Source: Halopseudomonas xinjiangensis (GTDB taxonomy: Bacteria; Pseudomonadota; Gammaproteobacteria; Pseudomonadales; Pseudomonadaceae). From it: DNA of 64,000 nt. The DNA lies in assembly GCA_011050525.1 (NCBI GenBank), contig DRFO01000020.1, positions 186,001 through 250,000 on the forward strand, read 5' to 3'. The first letter of the stretch is position 1. Each line of letters begins with the position of its first letter. The notes under the pieces were generated by a model. It did not search any database and was not told where the DNA came from. It saw nothing but the letters and a program-made list of their open reading frames with translations. Below, piece by piece: positions 26,302 to 35,112 of the stretch. Position numbers and translations under genes: made by a program.

Positions 26302-26318
26302 CCTATCAGAATGATAGG
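26302..26318. promoter_or_regulatory. Inverted repeat in the dciA / M23 divergent promoter region
   Basis: CCTATCA (26302-26308) and TGATAGG (26312-26318) are perfect inverted copies separated by GAA, 36 bases after the dciA start and 24 before the M23 gene. Position between divergent genes suggests an operator; no regulator can be named. Confidence 0.45.
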
Positions 26319-26341
26319 GATCATGGTTCGGGGAATACGAT

Positions 26342-27265
26342 TTGAACATTATCATCCTTACCGACCGCCATGGCGCGGCAAAAGCATTGACAATAAGCAC
26401 GCCCTGGGTCGCGTTGGGTCTGATCATGGTGCTAGCCATGCCTGTTGCCGCAGCGTTTTTTACATGGCATGCGCTCGCTCCAGATGAATCGCTCCAGGCC
26501 AGTATCGTGAACCATGATGAGTTGTGGCAAGAGACGCTCAAGGAATACGAGGCGGATGCCTCCTCCAAAGAGGAAGCGCAAGCGCAGTTGCAACATATGA
26601 CCCAGCAACTGGCGCGTTTGCAGACTCGCTTGACCCGTCTGGATGCGTTGGGAGAGCGGCTTACCGAACTGGCAGATTTTTCCGATGGCGAATTTGATTT
26701 CAACACGGAACCCGGCATGGGCGGTCCTGAGTTGCGCAAGGAGAGCCTGTTAAATGAAGGGCCGGACTTGCAATCGGTGATCGATCGGCTGACAGCGCGC
26801 ATTGATAATCGCACCCAGCAGTTGAGGCTACTGGAAGACCTGATGCTGGATCGGCAGACCGATGCCAATGCCTTGCTTGATTATCTGCCGGTGAAGGAAG
26901 GATACATATCTTCTTCCTTCGGGCGGCGCACTGATCCGATCACCGGGCGCATGTCGATGCATACCGGAATTGACTTTGCAGCACCTAGCGGCACGCCCAT
27001 TTACGCGGTAGGGGCCGGGGTGGTGACTTTTTCCGCTCGAAACGGCGCCTATGGGAACATGGTCGAGATTACCCATGGTGACGGCTTCAAGACCCGTTAT
27101 GCACATGCCAAGACTCTCAAGGTGGCAAAGGGTGATCTGGTTCAGAAAGGCCAGGAAATTGCTATGGTGGGTACTACCGGCCGCTCTACTGGGCCACATC
27201 TGCACCTTGAGATCTACCGCAACGGCATGGCAGTCAACCCCGCACGACATATTGCTCTCAAGTAG
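26342..27265 (+). CDS. M23-family (LytM) peptidoglycan endopeptidase
   Basis: 307-residue membrane-anchored peptidase. A transmembrane helix (about 20-42) is followed by a coiled-coil stalk (about 55-180) and a C-terminal LytM domain with MHTGIDFAAPSG (HxxxD) and PHLHLEIY (HxH) zinc-binding motifs, so it should be catalytically active rather than an EnvC-like activator. The apparent start is TTG at 26342, with GGGGAA about 7 bases upstream; no ATG occurs in frame before the membrane helix. It matches PA4404 in position between dciA and secA. Confidence 0.9.
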   Translation: MNIIILTDRHGAAKALTISTPWVALGLIMVLAMPVAAAFFTWHALAPDESLQASIVNHDELWQETLKEYEADASSKEEAQAQLQHMTQQLARLQTRLTRLDALGERLTELADFSDGEFDFNTEPGMGGPELRKESLLNEGPDLQSVIDRLTARIDNRTQQLRLLEDLMLDRQTDANALLDYLPVKEGYISSSFGRRTDPITGRMSMHTGIDFAAPSGTPIYAVGAGVVTFSARNGAYGNMVEITHGDGFKTRYAHAKTLKVAKGDLVQKGQEIAMVGTTGRSTGPHLHLEIYRNGMAVNPARHIALK

Positions 27266-27479
27266 AGGTGGGGCTGGCCCACCAGGTGTGAATCAGCCTT
27301 CTCATTCCTGGCCGGCTCAATGCAAACACGGCGAATCAAGTGTTTGCTGCCGCGTCAGCTGCGAATTTCCCCCACGGTTTATTGTCTCGCTGGATTCAGA
27401 GTAGAATGCCTGTCTTCTGGTAATGGCCATGTCCCACCGGCATGGCTCGCCAACCATCAAACGGATATCGAAGTCGACT

Positions 27480-30224
27480 ATGTTTGCGCCTTTATTGAAA
27501 AAACTGTTTGGCAGCAAGAACGAGCGTGAGTTGAAACGCATGGGCAAGATCGTCAGCGCGATCAATGCTCTCGAAGAAAACCTTAACTCGCTGAGCGACG
27601 AACAGCTAAAGGCAAAAACAGTCGATTATAAAGAGCGCGTCAGCAAGGGCGAGAGCCTGGATGCCATCATGCCGGAAGCCTTTGCTTTGGTTCGCGAGGC
27701 GAGCAAGCGGGTGATGGGCATGCGTCATTTCGATGCGCAGCTTATCGGTGGCATGACCTTGCACGAAGGCAAGATTGCCGAGATGAAAACGGGCGAGGGC
27801 AAGACCCTCGTGTCAACTCTGCCGGCTTACCTGAATGCGCTCTCAGGCAAGGGTGTGCATGTTGTTACAGTGAACGATTATCTTGCCCGCCGCGATGCCA
27901 ATTGGATGCGCCCGCTGCACGAATTTCTTGGTTTGACTGTAGGCGTCGTGGTGCCGTTTCAGGACCCAGAGGAAAAGCGCAAGGCGTACCGCTGCGATAT
28001 CACCTATGGTACGAACAATGAGTTCGGCTTCGATTATCTGCGCGACAATATGGCCTTCAGACTGGAGGAAAAGTTTCAGCGTGAGCTGAATTTTGCCATC
28101 GTCGACGAGGTTGACTCGATTCTTATCGATGAAGCCCGTACCCCGCTGATCATCAGCGGCCCCGCCGAAGACAGCTCCCGTCTTTACGCTGCCATCAACC
28201 TGTTGATTCCTCGTCTCAAGCGCGGTTACTTGGCGGAGGAGGGGCAAGAAGAGGTCGAAGGCGACTACTACATCGATGAAAAGACTCGTCAAGTAGAGTT
28301 GAATGAGGCTGGCCACCAGCACGTTGAAGAATTGCTGGTCAAGGAGCAGTTGCTGCCCGAAGGGGACAGTCTTTACGCTGCGCAGAATCTGAACCTGCTT
28401 CACCACGTACACTCGGCGCTACGTGCTCACACCCTGTTTCACCGTAATGTGGAATATATCGTTCAGAACGACCAGGTAATGCTGGTTGATGAGCATACCG
28501 GGCGTACCATGCCGGGCCGTCGCCTTTCAGAAGGCCTGCACCAGGCCATCGAAGCGAAAGAAAAATTGAAGATTCAGGCCGAAAGCCAGACGTTGGCTTC
28601 GACCACCTTTCAGAACTACTTCCGCCTGTACAACAAGCTGTCGGGCATGACCGGTACAGCAGATACCGAAGCCTTCGAGTTCCGGCAGATCTACGGCCTG
28701 GATGTGGTGGTCATCCCGACTAACAAGCCTATGGCGCGCAAGGACTTCAACGATCTGGTCTATCTGACCATCGACGAAAAATTCGCTGCCATCGTTGTCG
28801 ATATCAAAAGCTGCATGGCTGATGGCCGGCCAGTGCTTGTGGGTACGGCCTCAATTGAATCATCCGAAGCCGTTGCCAGGTTGCTTGAAAGCGAAAATAT
28901 TCCGCACAAAGTATTGAACGCGAAGTATCACGAGAAAGAAGCAGAGATCATCGCCCAAGCCGGGCGCCCGGGCGCGGTCACGATCGCTACCAACATGGCG
29001 GGTCGTGGAACCGACATTATCCTTGGCGGAAGCTGGGAAGCCGAAGTTGCCAATACACCTGACGCCACCCCCGAGCAGATCGCCCAGATAAAGGCAGAGT
29101 GGCAGCAACGCCATCAGCAAGTCCTGAATGCGGGTGGTTTGCATATCTGCGCCTGTGAGCGGCATGAATCACGCCGGATCGATAACCAGCTGCGTGGTCG
29201 GGCCGGTCGGCAGGGCGATCCGGGTTCCAGTCGTTTCTATCTGTCCCTTGAAGACAGCCTCATGCGCATCTTCGCTTCTGATCGGGTGAAGAATTTCATG
29301 AAGGCGCTGGGCATGGAGAAGGGCGAGGCGATCGAGCACCGCATGGTCACCAACGCCATCGAGAAGGCTCAGCGTAAAGTCGAGGGCCGCAACTTCGATA
29401 TTCGCAAGCAGTTGCTCGAGTACGACGATGTAGCAAACGAGCAGCGCAAGGTCATCTACGGTCAGCGCAACGCTATCCTTGCTGCGGAGCAGGTGAAGGA
29501 AACCATCGAAGCGATCCGTAAGGACGTGGTTGCCGACGCCATCAGCCAATACATTCCGCCGCAAAGCTTGCCGGAGCAGTGGGACGTGTCAGGGCTGGAG
29601 CAGCATCTATCCAGCGAGCTGGCGGTCAAGCTGCCATTGGAGCAGTGGCTGGACGAAGATGACACCCTGCATGAAGAAGGGTTGCGTCAGCGTATTCTCG
29701 ATGAGGTGGTCAAGGCCTATGCCGAGAAGGAAGTGCTGACCGGTTCGGATGCCTTGCGGACCTTCGAAAAGCAGATGTTGTTGCGCGTAATGGATGATTT
29801 GTGGAAAGAACACCTGTCGACCATGGACCATCTGCGTCAGGGCATTCATCTACGCGGTTATGCCCAAAAGAACCCCAAACAGGAATACAAGCGCGAAGCT
29901 TTCAATATGTTTGAAGAGATGCTTGAATCCATCAAGCACGACACCATCCGCATCCTCAGCCATGTTCAGGTCCGCCGCGAAGACCCCGCCGAAGAGGAGG
30001 CGCGTATGCGTCGCCAGGCGGAAGAAATGGCCAAGCGCATGCAGTTCAAGCATGAGGAAGTTGCGCCTGTAGGCAGTGGCGAGCGAGAGAGCGACGCTGA
30101 CCAGCAGGGAGCTTCGCCCCAGGTCGGTGCACCGGTAACGCGTGATGGCCCCAAGGTGGGTCGTAATGATCCGTGTCCTTGCGGATCAGGAAAAAAATAC
30201 AAGCATTGCCACGGTCAGTTCTGA
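27480..30224 (+). CDS. secA: Preprotein translocase ATPase SecA
   Basis: Motor of the general secretion pathway; pushes preproteins through SecYEG. 914 residues: Walker A region [11 protein letters not shown] near 102, [15 protein letters not shown] near 209, the [10 protein letters not shown] and [10 protein letters not shown] helicase motifs near 505 and 575, a long helical scaffold, and a C-terminal zinc tail [16 protein letters not shown] for SecB and phospholipid binding. The start [11 protein letters not shown] is the family start; 19 further codons upstream are open but not family-like. Confidence 0.98.
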   Translation: MFAPLLKKLFGSKNERELKRMGKIVSAINALEENLNSLSDEQLKAKTVDYKERVSKGESLDAIMPEAFALVREASKRVMGMRHFDAQLIGGMTLHEGKIAEMKTGEGKTLVSTLPAYLNALSGKGVHVVTVNDYLARRDANWMRPLHEFLGLTVGVVVPFQDPEEKRKAYRCDITYGTNNEFGFDYLRDNMAFRLEEKFQRELNFAIVDEVDSILIDEARTPLIISGPAEDSSRLYAAINLLIPRLKRGYLAEEGQEEVEGDYYIDEKTRQVELNEAGHQHVEELLVKEQLLPEGDSLYAAQNLNLLHHVHSALRAHTLFHRNVEYIVQNDQVMLVDEHTGRTMPGRRLSEGLHQAIEAKEKLKIQAESQTLASTTFQNYFRLYNKLSGMTGTADTEAFEFRQIYGLDVVVIPTNKPMARKDFNDLVYLTIDEKFAAIVVDIKSCMADGRPVLVGTASIESSEAVARLLESENIPHKVLNAKYHEKEAEIIAQAGRPGAVTIATNMAGRGTDIILGGSWEAEVANTPDATPEQIAQIKAEWQQRHQQVLNAGGLHICACERHESRRIDNQLRGRAGRQGDPGSSRFYLSLEDSLMRIFASDRVKNFMKALGMEKGEAIEHRMVTNAIEKAQRKVEGRNFDIRKQLLEYDDVANEQRKVIYGQRNAILAAEQVKETIEAIRKDVVADAISQYIPPQSLPEQWDVSGLEQHLSSELAVKLPLEQWLDEDDTLHEEGLRQRILDEVVKAYAEKEVLTGSDALRTFEKQMLLRVMDDLWKEHLSTMDHLRQGIHLRGYAQKNPKQEYKREAFNMFEEMLESIKHDTIRILSHVQVRREDPAEEEARMRRQAEEMAKRMQFKHEEVAPVGSGERESDADQQGASPQVGAPVTRDGPKVGRNDPCPCGSGKKYKHCHGQF

Positions 30225-30564
30225 CGCTTCTCGGGAAGGACCCACGGCCCATTGAGCGCTAGTGATAGACCGCCGCCCCCGCGGCGGTAGATCCAGCCCC
30301 GCGGCGCTCGATAGTTGTCCCCGTAGCGATAGATCGTCCTCCCGCGGCCGTGGACCGTCATCCCCAAGAATTGGACTGTCATCCCCGCGAAGGCGGGGAT
30401 CCAAGGAACATCAGAAAGAACTCGAAATAGACCGTCATCCCCGCGAAGGCGGGGATCCAAGAAACATCAGCAAGAACTCGCAATAGACCGTCATCCCCGC
30501 GAAGGCGGGGATCCAGGGGCTAACAAGCTCCAACAGGTTTCTAAACTAATTGGAGATACCTCTC
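30225..30564 (+). other. Intergenic region secA-argJ, repeat-filled
   Basis: 340 bases without a gene. The first 150 bases carry GC-rich, decayed versions of the family A palindrome separated by GATAGACC-like linkers; the remainder is the 56-bp tandem array. No convincing argJ promoter hexamers are visible. Confidence 0.8.
30378..30515 (+). repeat. Tandem array of family A palindromes, 56-bp period
   Basis: Three identical 26-bp cores, starting GTCATCCCCGCGAAGG and ending CGGGGATCCA, occupy 30378-30403, 30434-30459 and 30490-30515. The period is exactly 56 bp and the linkers are nearly identical (AAGAACTCG...ATAGACC). The core is an imperfect palindrome that can fold into a hairpin (CCCCGC/GCGGGG). 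Confidence 0.92.
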
Positions 30565-31782
30565 ATGGCAGTTGGACTCGGCCCCCTCCCGACTCTTCAC
30601 CCGGTCCCCGGGTTCCGTCTTGGAATTGCCTCTGCCGGCATCAAACGCGCAGGACGCAAAGACATCGTAATAATGGAGGCTGCCGAGGGGTCGACCGTCG
30701 CCGGAGTGTTCACCACCAATGCGTTCTGCGCAGCACCGGTTCTGCTGGCCAAGCAAAACCTGTCGACCTCGCCCCGTTATTTTCTGATCAATACCGGCAA
30801 CGCCAATGCCGGCACTGGCAAACCAGGCATGCAGGCCGCAATCAGAACGTGTGAAGCACTGGCCGGTCTCGCTAACGTTGCTTCTGAACAGGTCCTACCT
30901 TTCAGTACCGGCGTAATCGGGGAGCTTCTACCGGCAGAAAAAGTCATCGGTGCGTTACCCGCCGCGCTGGATAACCTTTCGGCCGACAACTGGCCGCAGG
31001 CAGCTGAAGGCATCATGACCACGGACACCCTGCCCAAGGGAGCGAGCCGTCAGCTGCGACTTTCTGGACAGACTGTCACGATTACCGGCATCTCCAAGGG
31101 CGCCGGGATGATCAGGCCGAATATGGCTACGATGCTTGGCTATATCGCTACCGATGCCAAAGTTAGTCAGTCGGTGCTGCAGGCATTGTTGCGGGAATCA
31201 GCCGATCTGTCATTCAACCGGATAACCATCGATGGGGATACATCCACCAATGACTGTTGCATGCTCATCGCGACGGGGCAGTCAGGGGTTTCAGAAATCA
31301 CCGACGCACAGGGTGACGACTACCAGATGTTCGCCGAAGCGGTAAAGTCGGTGATGCTGGAACTGGCGCAGGCTATTGTGCGAGACGGTGAAGGCGCTAC
31401 CAAATTCGTGACCGTCCAGGTAAACGGCGGCGCAAACCGCGACGAGTGTCTGGACGTTGGCTACGCCATTGCGCATTCGCCACTTATCAAAACCGCACTG
31501 TTTGCCTCGGATCCCAACTGGGGGCGAATCCTGGCAGCCGTGGGTCGCGCCGGAGTACCTGGGTTGGACGTCGAGAAGATCGACGTCTTCCTGGATGACG
31601 TTTGCATCACACGCAACGGCGGGCGTGCCGAAGAGTACCGTGAAGAGCAGGGTGCCAGGGTCATGGCCCAGGCGGAAATCATGATTCGTATCGAACTGGG
31701 CCGTGGTGACTATAGCGAAACCCTGTGGACCACCGACCTGTCGCACGAGTATGTGCGGATCAACGCAGAGTACCGCACCTGA
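30565..31782 (+). CDS. argJ: Glutamate N-acetyltransferase / amino-acid acetyltransferase
   Basis: Bifunctional arginine-biosynthesis enzyme that moves the acetyl group from N-acetylornithine to glutamate. 405 residues, the P. aeruginosa length. It is made as a proenzyme cleaved before the Thr in the [13 protein letters not shown] stretch near residue 190; the Thr becomes the nucleophile. ATG at 30565 with GGAGATACC upstream; an in-frame TTG five codons earlier overlaps that site and is rejected. Follows secA, as in PAO1 (PA4403-PA4402). Confidence 0.96.
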   Translation: MAVGLGPLPTLHPVPGFRLGIASAGIKRAGRKDIVIMEAAEGSTVAGVFTTNAFCAAPVLLAKQNLSTSPRYFLINTGNANAGTGKPGMQAAIRTCEALAGLANVASEQVLPFSTGVIGELLPAEKVIGALPAALDNLSADNWPQAAEGIMTTDTLPKGASRQLRLSGQTVTITGISKGAGMIRPNMATMLGYIATDAKVSQSVLQALLRESADLSFNRITIDGDTSTNDCCMLIATGQSGVSEITDAQGDDYQMFAEAVKSVMLELAQAIVRDGEGATKFVTVQVNGGANRDECLDVGYAIAHSPLIKTALFASDPNWGRILAAVGRAGVPGLDVEKIDVFLDDVCITRNGGRAEEYREEQGARVMAQAEIMIRIELGRGDYSETLWTTDLSHEYVRINAEYRT

Positions 31783-31811
31783 CAACAGGGCTCGGTGCAG
31801 CATGCGAAGTT

Positions 31812-31850
31812 CTTGCTTCCCCTGGGAAGGTCAAGCATCAGCTTGATCCT
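31812..31850 (+). repeat. Family B palindromic repeat, copy 1
   Basis: Contains the hairpin TCAAGC-ATCA-GCTTGA (31831-31846), preceded by CTTGCTTCCCCTGGGAAGG and followed by TCCTG. The flanks match copy 2 at 45543-45582. It lies between convergent argJ and fimT. Confidence 0.7.
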
Positions 31851-31906
31851 GAATTCCTCAGCAGCTGCGGACTGTCTGAGCGGTAAATTGCTGGCCAGCC
31901 CAGGTT

Positions 31907-32428
31907 TTAACCCGGACAGTATTGCGCAGCAATCATCCGCTGTTCCCACCGCATCCGCCCGACTCGATTGATGATCAGCGCACGTCCTTTGGAGCTTGCC
32001 TCTTGGGGGCAGAAGCGAAACGTCCCTGCCAGAAACCCACCGTTCAATAGAATCGACTCCCCCCGGGCGTTGAAGCGCACGTAGCGTGAGACTGGCTTAT
32101 TGGCATGAATAAAGGCTACCGCTGGCGCGATGTCCTCCCGAAGCACCGTTTCCCCGTCGTCATGCGAGCCGTTGTCATTGCGGTCGATGAGAATTCGCCA
32201 ACCCAGATTCCAGTCACCGTCGATGGGGGAGATGGTTACAGGCCGGTTACGTCGAACGGCCTCCATTCTGGTGAAATTGAGCCCGCGGACCAGCGCCTCT
32301 ACTGCGCTGTCCATGCGCTGCCGATCAATCATCGTATTGAATGCCGGTAGGCCAACGCTGAGCAGTATCCCCAATACCACCAATGCAGCCATCAACTCAA
32401 GCAAGGTAAAGCCGCGGCAATAGCGCAT
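31907..32428 (-). CDS. fimT: Type IV pilus minor pseudopilin FimT (GspH domain)
   Basis: 173 residues. Class III pilin leader: a six-residue leader ends in Gly before FTLLELMAALVVLG, with Glu at +5 of the mature protein; PilD would cleave and methylate. The remainder is a GspH/FimT fold. It is placed next to fimU but on the opposite strand, divergent from it and convergent with argJ. The assignment as FimT rather than another FimU-like paralogue rests on position. Confidence 0.85.
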   Translation of the reverse strand: MRYCRGFTLLELMAALVVLGILLSVGLPAFNTMIDRQRMDSAVEALVRGLNFTRMEAVRRNRPVTISPIDGDWNLGWRILIDRNDNGSHDDGETVLREDIAPAVAFIHANKPVSRYVRFNARGESILLNGGFLAGTFRFCPQEASSKGRALIINRVGRMRWEQRMIAAQYCPG

Positions 32429-32583
32429 ACGAAAAATCCTCCATGAAACGGAAGGGCCACTACCCTGTGCGCCCTAGAAACAAAATGACCTGTCGTCTCC
32501 CTGATAATACCGGATGTCGGTATGCAGAAGACCTTGCGGGTGCCGATACATATAGTGCAATCACTAACAAGAGGGTTGTTTTG

Positions 32584-33069
32584 ATGCGAAGTGTGAAGGG
32601 GTTCACTCTGATTGAGTTGATGGTGACGGTGGCGGTGCTGGCTATCGTCGTCGCTATCGCCGTGCCTAATATCAACGCTTGGATAGATTCCAGTAGTGCC
32701 CGTTCACAGGTCAATCTATATCGGGACATGCTCAATTATGCGCGGTCCGAAGCGATAAATCGCGGCGAGCCCGTGAGACTGAAGCAACTGGGCGACAAGA
32801 GCTGGGTGGTAGGCACCGGCAACCCTGCCAATTGTGCGGCTGCGGACGCTTTGCGTTGTTTCCCGTCGCCCCGGGACGGCATGAAATTGACAGCCAACTC
32901 CATTCCTGCCGCTGGGCTCATTTTTACCACCCAAGGACAAGTGAGAGGACAGGACGCCGGCACAGAAGTCAGCCTGACGATAACCTTCGAAAAATATTGC
33001 GAGGCGAACCGAACCATCAGCGTAAACGGCATAGGTAGGATCAGGTCGTTGGCAGGGGCATGCTCATGA
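32584..33069 (+). CDS. fimU: Type IV pilus minor pilin FimU
   Basis: 161 residues with prepilin leader MRSVKG, cleaved before FTLIELMVTVAVLAI (Glu5 present), and a GspH-type C-terminal domain with two Cys pairs. FimU is part of the FimU-PilV-W-X-E minor-pilin complex that primes pilus assembly and carries PilY1 at the tip. The open frame extends 47 codons upstream, but the ATG at 32584 gives the only sensible leader. Overlaps pilV by 4 bases. Confidence 0.92.
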   Translation: MRSVKGFTLIELMVTVAVLAIVVAIAVPNINAWIDSSSARSQVNLYRDMLNYARSEAINRGEPVRLKQLGDKSWVVGTGNPANCAAADALRCFPSPRDGMKLTANSIPAAGLIFTTQGQVRGQDAGTEVSLTITFEKYCEANRTISVNGIGRIRSLAGACS

Positions 33070-33494
33070 ACCGGAAGCAGAAAGGCGTAACGCTCATCGA
33101 AATATTGGTTTCCGTCGTGATCTTTTCGGTCGGGCTGCTTGGTTTGGCGGGTATGCAACTCAACTCGATCCGTTTCAATGAAAGCGCCTCGGTACGCGGC
33201 CACGCTGTGTTTTTGGCTTCGGAGATGGCAGACCGGATGCGTGCCAGACCCGACGGTGTAGATCTTGATAAGTTCTCGCTTGAAGAATGCGCCCCCAAGC
33301 CACCAGCAACGTCCTGTGAAGACCCTGAAGTGGCTGATCTAGCCGATTGGTTGGAAAATGTCCGTGCTCAGCTTCCTTCTGGAGGCGGCTCAGTGGACAT
33401 TGAGGGAAACCGAGTGACCATTACCGTCAACTGGAGCGAAGAACGCCTGCAAGATGGCGCGAGCCAGACAATTTCAATCGTCACCAGGATGTAG
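33066..33494 (+). CDS. pilV: Type IV pilus minor pilin PilV
   Basis: 142 residues: leader MNRKQKG, cleaved before VTLIEILVSVVIFSVG with Glu5, then a short acidic globular domain with Cys residues. The first mature residue is Val instead of Phe. The ATG at 33066 overlaps the fimU stop (ATGA) and has GGCAGGGG 8 bases upstream; the ATG at 33060 is too close to that site. Second gene of the minor-pilin operon. Confidence 0.9.
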   Translation: MNRKQKGVTLIEILVSVVIFSVGLLGLAGMQLNSIRFNESASVRGHAVFLASEMADRMRARPDGVDLDKFSLEECAPKPPATSCEDPEVADLADWLENVRAQLPSGGGSVDIEGNRVTITVNWSEERLQDGASQTISIVTRM

Positions 33495-33497
33495 ACC

Positions 33498-34493
33498 ATG
33501 ACCAAGCATAGGCAAAAAGGCGTCACCCTTGTTGAGCTCATGGTTTCATTGATCATCGGTCTGGTATTGACTGGCGCCGTGATTCAAGTCTATCTCAGCA
33601 ACAGCATCACTTTCCGGCTTCAGGAGGGCATGTCCAAGGTCCAGGAATCTGGGCGTCTGGCGTTGCAATATATGGCCAGAGAGCTACGTGAAGCGGGTAC
33701 AGGCCTTGAATTCAGCATCGGTGCTACCCCCACGGCCTGCATGGTCGACAAAGATACCTGTGACGGCTATCTGGTGAGCGGATTGTTCGGCGAAATCGCG
33801 CCTTCATCAGGCGACGCGATACCGGGTTCGGATATCGTAACCATAGGCGGAACCGATAGCTGTGACGCGCAGCTGGACGGGGTTTACAAGCCCAATTCGG
33901 CAAACTTCAAAGCCAGCAAATTCTGCGACAGCATGAAGAAGGGCTCGGTGTTGATGCTGGTCGATTTTAAGCAAGCAGTCATTTTTTCAGTCAATAACAG
34001 TCCCTCTGCCGGGGGCAACATCACTATTAACCATTCAGGTCCCGCCAACGTGGTAAGCAACAAGCTTGGAGGCGTGGTTTTTGACGATGGCGCCAGGGTT
34101 ATGGGTTTCTCCAACCAATCCTATCTCGTTCGCAATACCGGCTTGACCGACGCTGCAGGCTTTCCAATTCGGGCGTTGGCAGTACGAAATAACCTGGCCA
34201 CCAATCCTTCCGCGTCAATCGTTGATCTTGTTGATGGTGTCGAGGATATGCGGGCGTTCTACGGAGTCCCCAACGGCGCCGAGCTGGATTACAAGCGAGC
34301 TAATGAGATAACCGCTGCTGATCAATGGGCAGAAGTTCGCGCCGTCCGCTTGGAGCTGTTGCTGGTATCCGATACCAGTGCGTTGGGAACCGAAAGTCAG
34401 TCAATCGACTTTGGCGGCAATGCTGTGCCTTCAGATGGAAGGTTCAGAGAGGTATACAGTACTGTGGCTGCCATCAGGAACAGGGTGAATTGA
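33498..34493 (+). CDS. pilW: Type IV pilus minor pilin PilW
   Basis: 331 residues, the largest minor pilin. Leader MTKHRQKG, cleaved before VTLVELMVSLIIGLVLTG; Glu5 is present. The long C-terminal region holds four to six Cys (CMVDKDTC, CDAQ, FCDS) and ends in a beta-rich GspJ-like fold. Three bases separate it from pilV and two from pilX, so it is within one operon. Confidence 0.92.
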   Translation: MTKHRQKGVTLVELMVSLIIGLVLTGAVIQVYLSNSITFRLQEGMSKVQESGRLALQYMARELREAGTGLEFSIGATPTACMVDKDTCDGYLVSGLFGEIAPSSGDAIPGSDIVTIGGTDSCDAQLDGVYKPNSANFKASKFCDSMKKGSVLMLVDFKQAVIFSVNNSPSAGGNITINHSGPANVVSNKLGGVVFDDGARVMGFSNQSYLVRNTGLTDAAGFPIRALAVRNNLATNPSASIVDLVDGVEDMRAFYGVPNGAELDYKRANEITAADQWAEVRAVRLELLLVSDTSALGTESQSIDFGGNAVPSDGRFREVYSTVAAIRNRVN

Positions 34494-34495
34494 AC

Positions 34496-35065
34496 ATGCG
34501 TAAAACATTGATGCCAAGGGTTAACCAGCGAGGGTCGGTGCTGCTTATCTGCCTGATTCTGCTATTGGCGATGACGTTTCTAGGGGTCTCGGCCATGTCC
34601 AACAGCACCATGCAAGAGCGCATCGTTGGCGGCGCAAGAGATCAGAATGTGGCGTTTCAGGCAGCTGAAGCGGCATTGCGGGTTGGTGAATTAATGGCAC
34701 AAGATGTAATTTCCGAGGTTTCAGAATATCCGGAGCTTCGGCCTGCTGATGCTGTTAATTGCGTGATCGGCGCTGATGATTGGAAAGCGCCAGCTGGTTT
34801 GAAACGCGCTCCTAGTACGCCCACTTGTACGGTTACTAGTTATTACGCAGCGCTCGCTGCGGAAAGAACGTCTCAAAGTGATTTGTTGGACGCCCCGGAG
34901 ATTTGTATTGAAACGGGTGAGGCTGCAGGTCCAGGCGGTGCCAGTGCCTGTCATCAGGATTCGCCGCGAGGGTTGTTATTCAAAGTAGACGCTGAAGGTT
35001 TTGGTAGTACAGGGGCTTCGGCGACCCTACGTAGCACCTACGTAGTGATCAAGGATATCGAGTGA
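34496..35065 (+). CDS. pilX: Type IV pilus minor pilin PilX
   Basis: 189 residues. The leader ends NQRG before SVLLICLILLLAMTFLG; the usual Glu5 is absent, as in PilX and GspK-type tip pilins. The motif ERIVGGARDQNVAFQAAEAAL is typical of PilX. The ATG at 34496 follows the pilW stop directly; the long upstream open frame lies inside pilW. Base composition becomes visibly AT-richer in the second half of this gene. Confidence 0.9.
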   Translation: MRKTLMPRVNQRGSVLLICLILLLAMTFLGVSAMSNSTMQERIVGGARDQNVAFQAAEAALRVGELMAQDVISEVSEYPELRPADAVNCVIGADDWKAPAGLKRAPSTPTCTVTSYYAALAAERTSQSDLLDAPEICIETGEAAGPGGASACHQDSPRGLLFKVDAEGFGSTGASATLRSTYVVIKDIE

Positions 35066-35112
35066 TCCGAGCCTTGAATAACGGCTGGCTTAAATGGAAT
35101 TCGGAGAAACAT

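Noticed and set aside
27379..27407. Promoter before secA (TAGAAT at 27402-27407)
   Set aside because: The -10 is fair but no acceptable -35 exists at 16-18 bases, so it is not listed as a feature.
30378..30515. Possible CRISPR array (26-bp repeats, ~30-bp spacers, constant period)
   Set aside because: The spacers are almost identical to each other, only three repeats exist, the repeat is a dispersed genomic palindrome, and no cas gene is present.
32443..32583. Extended FimU start 47 codons upstream
   Set aside because: It would put the prepilin leader in the interior of the protein, where PilD could not process it.
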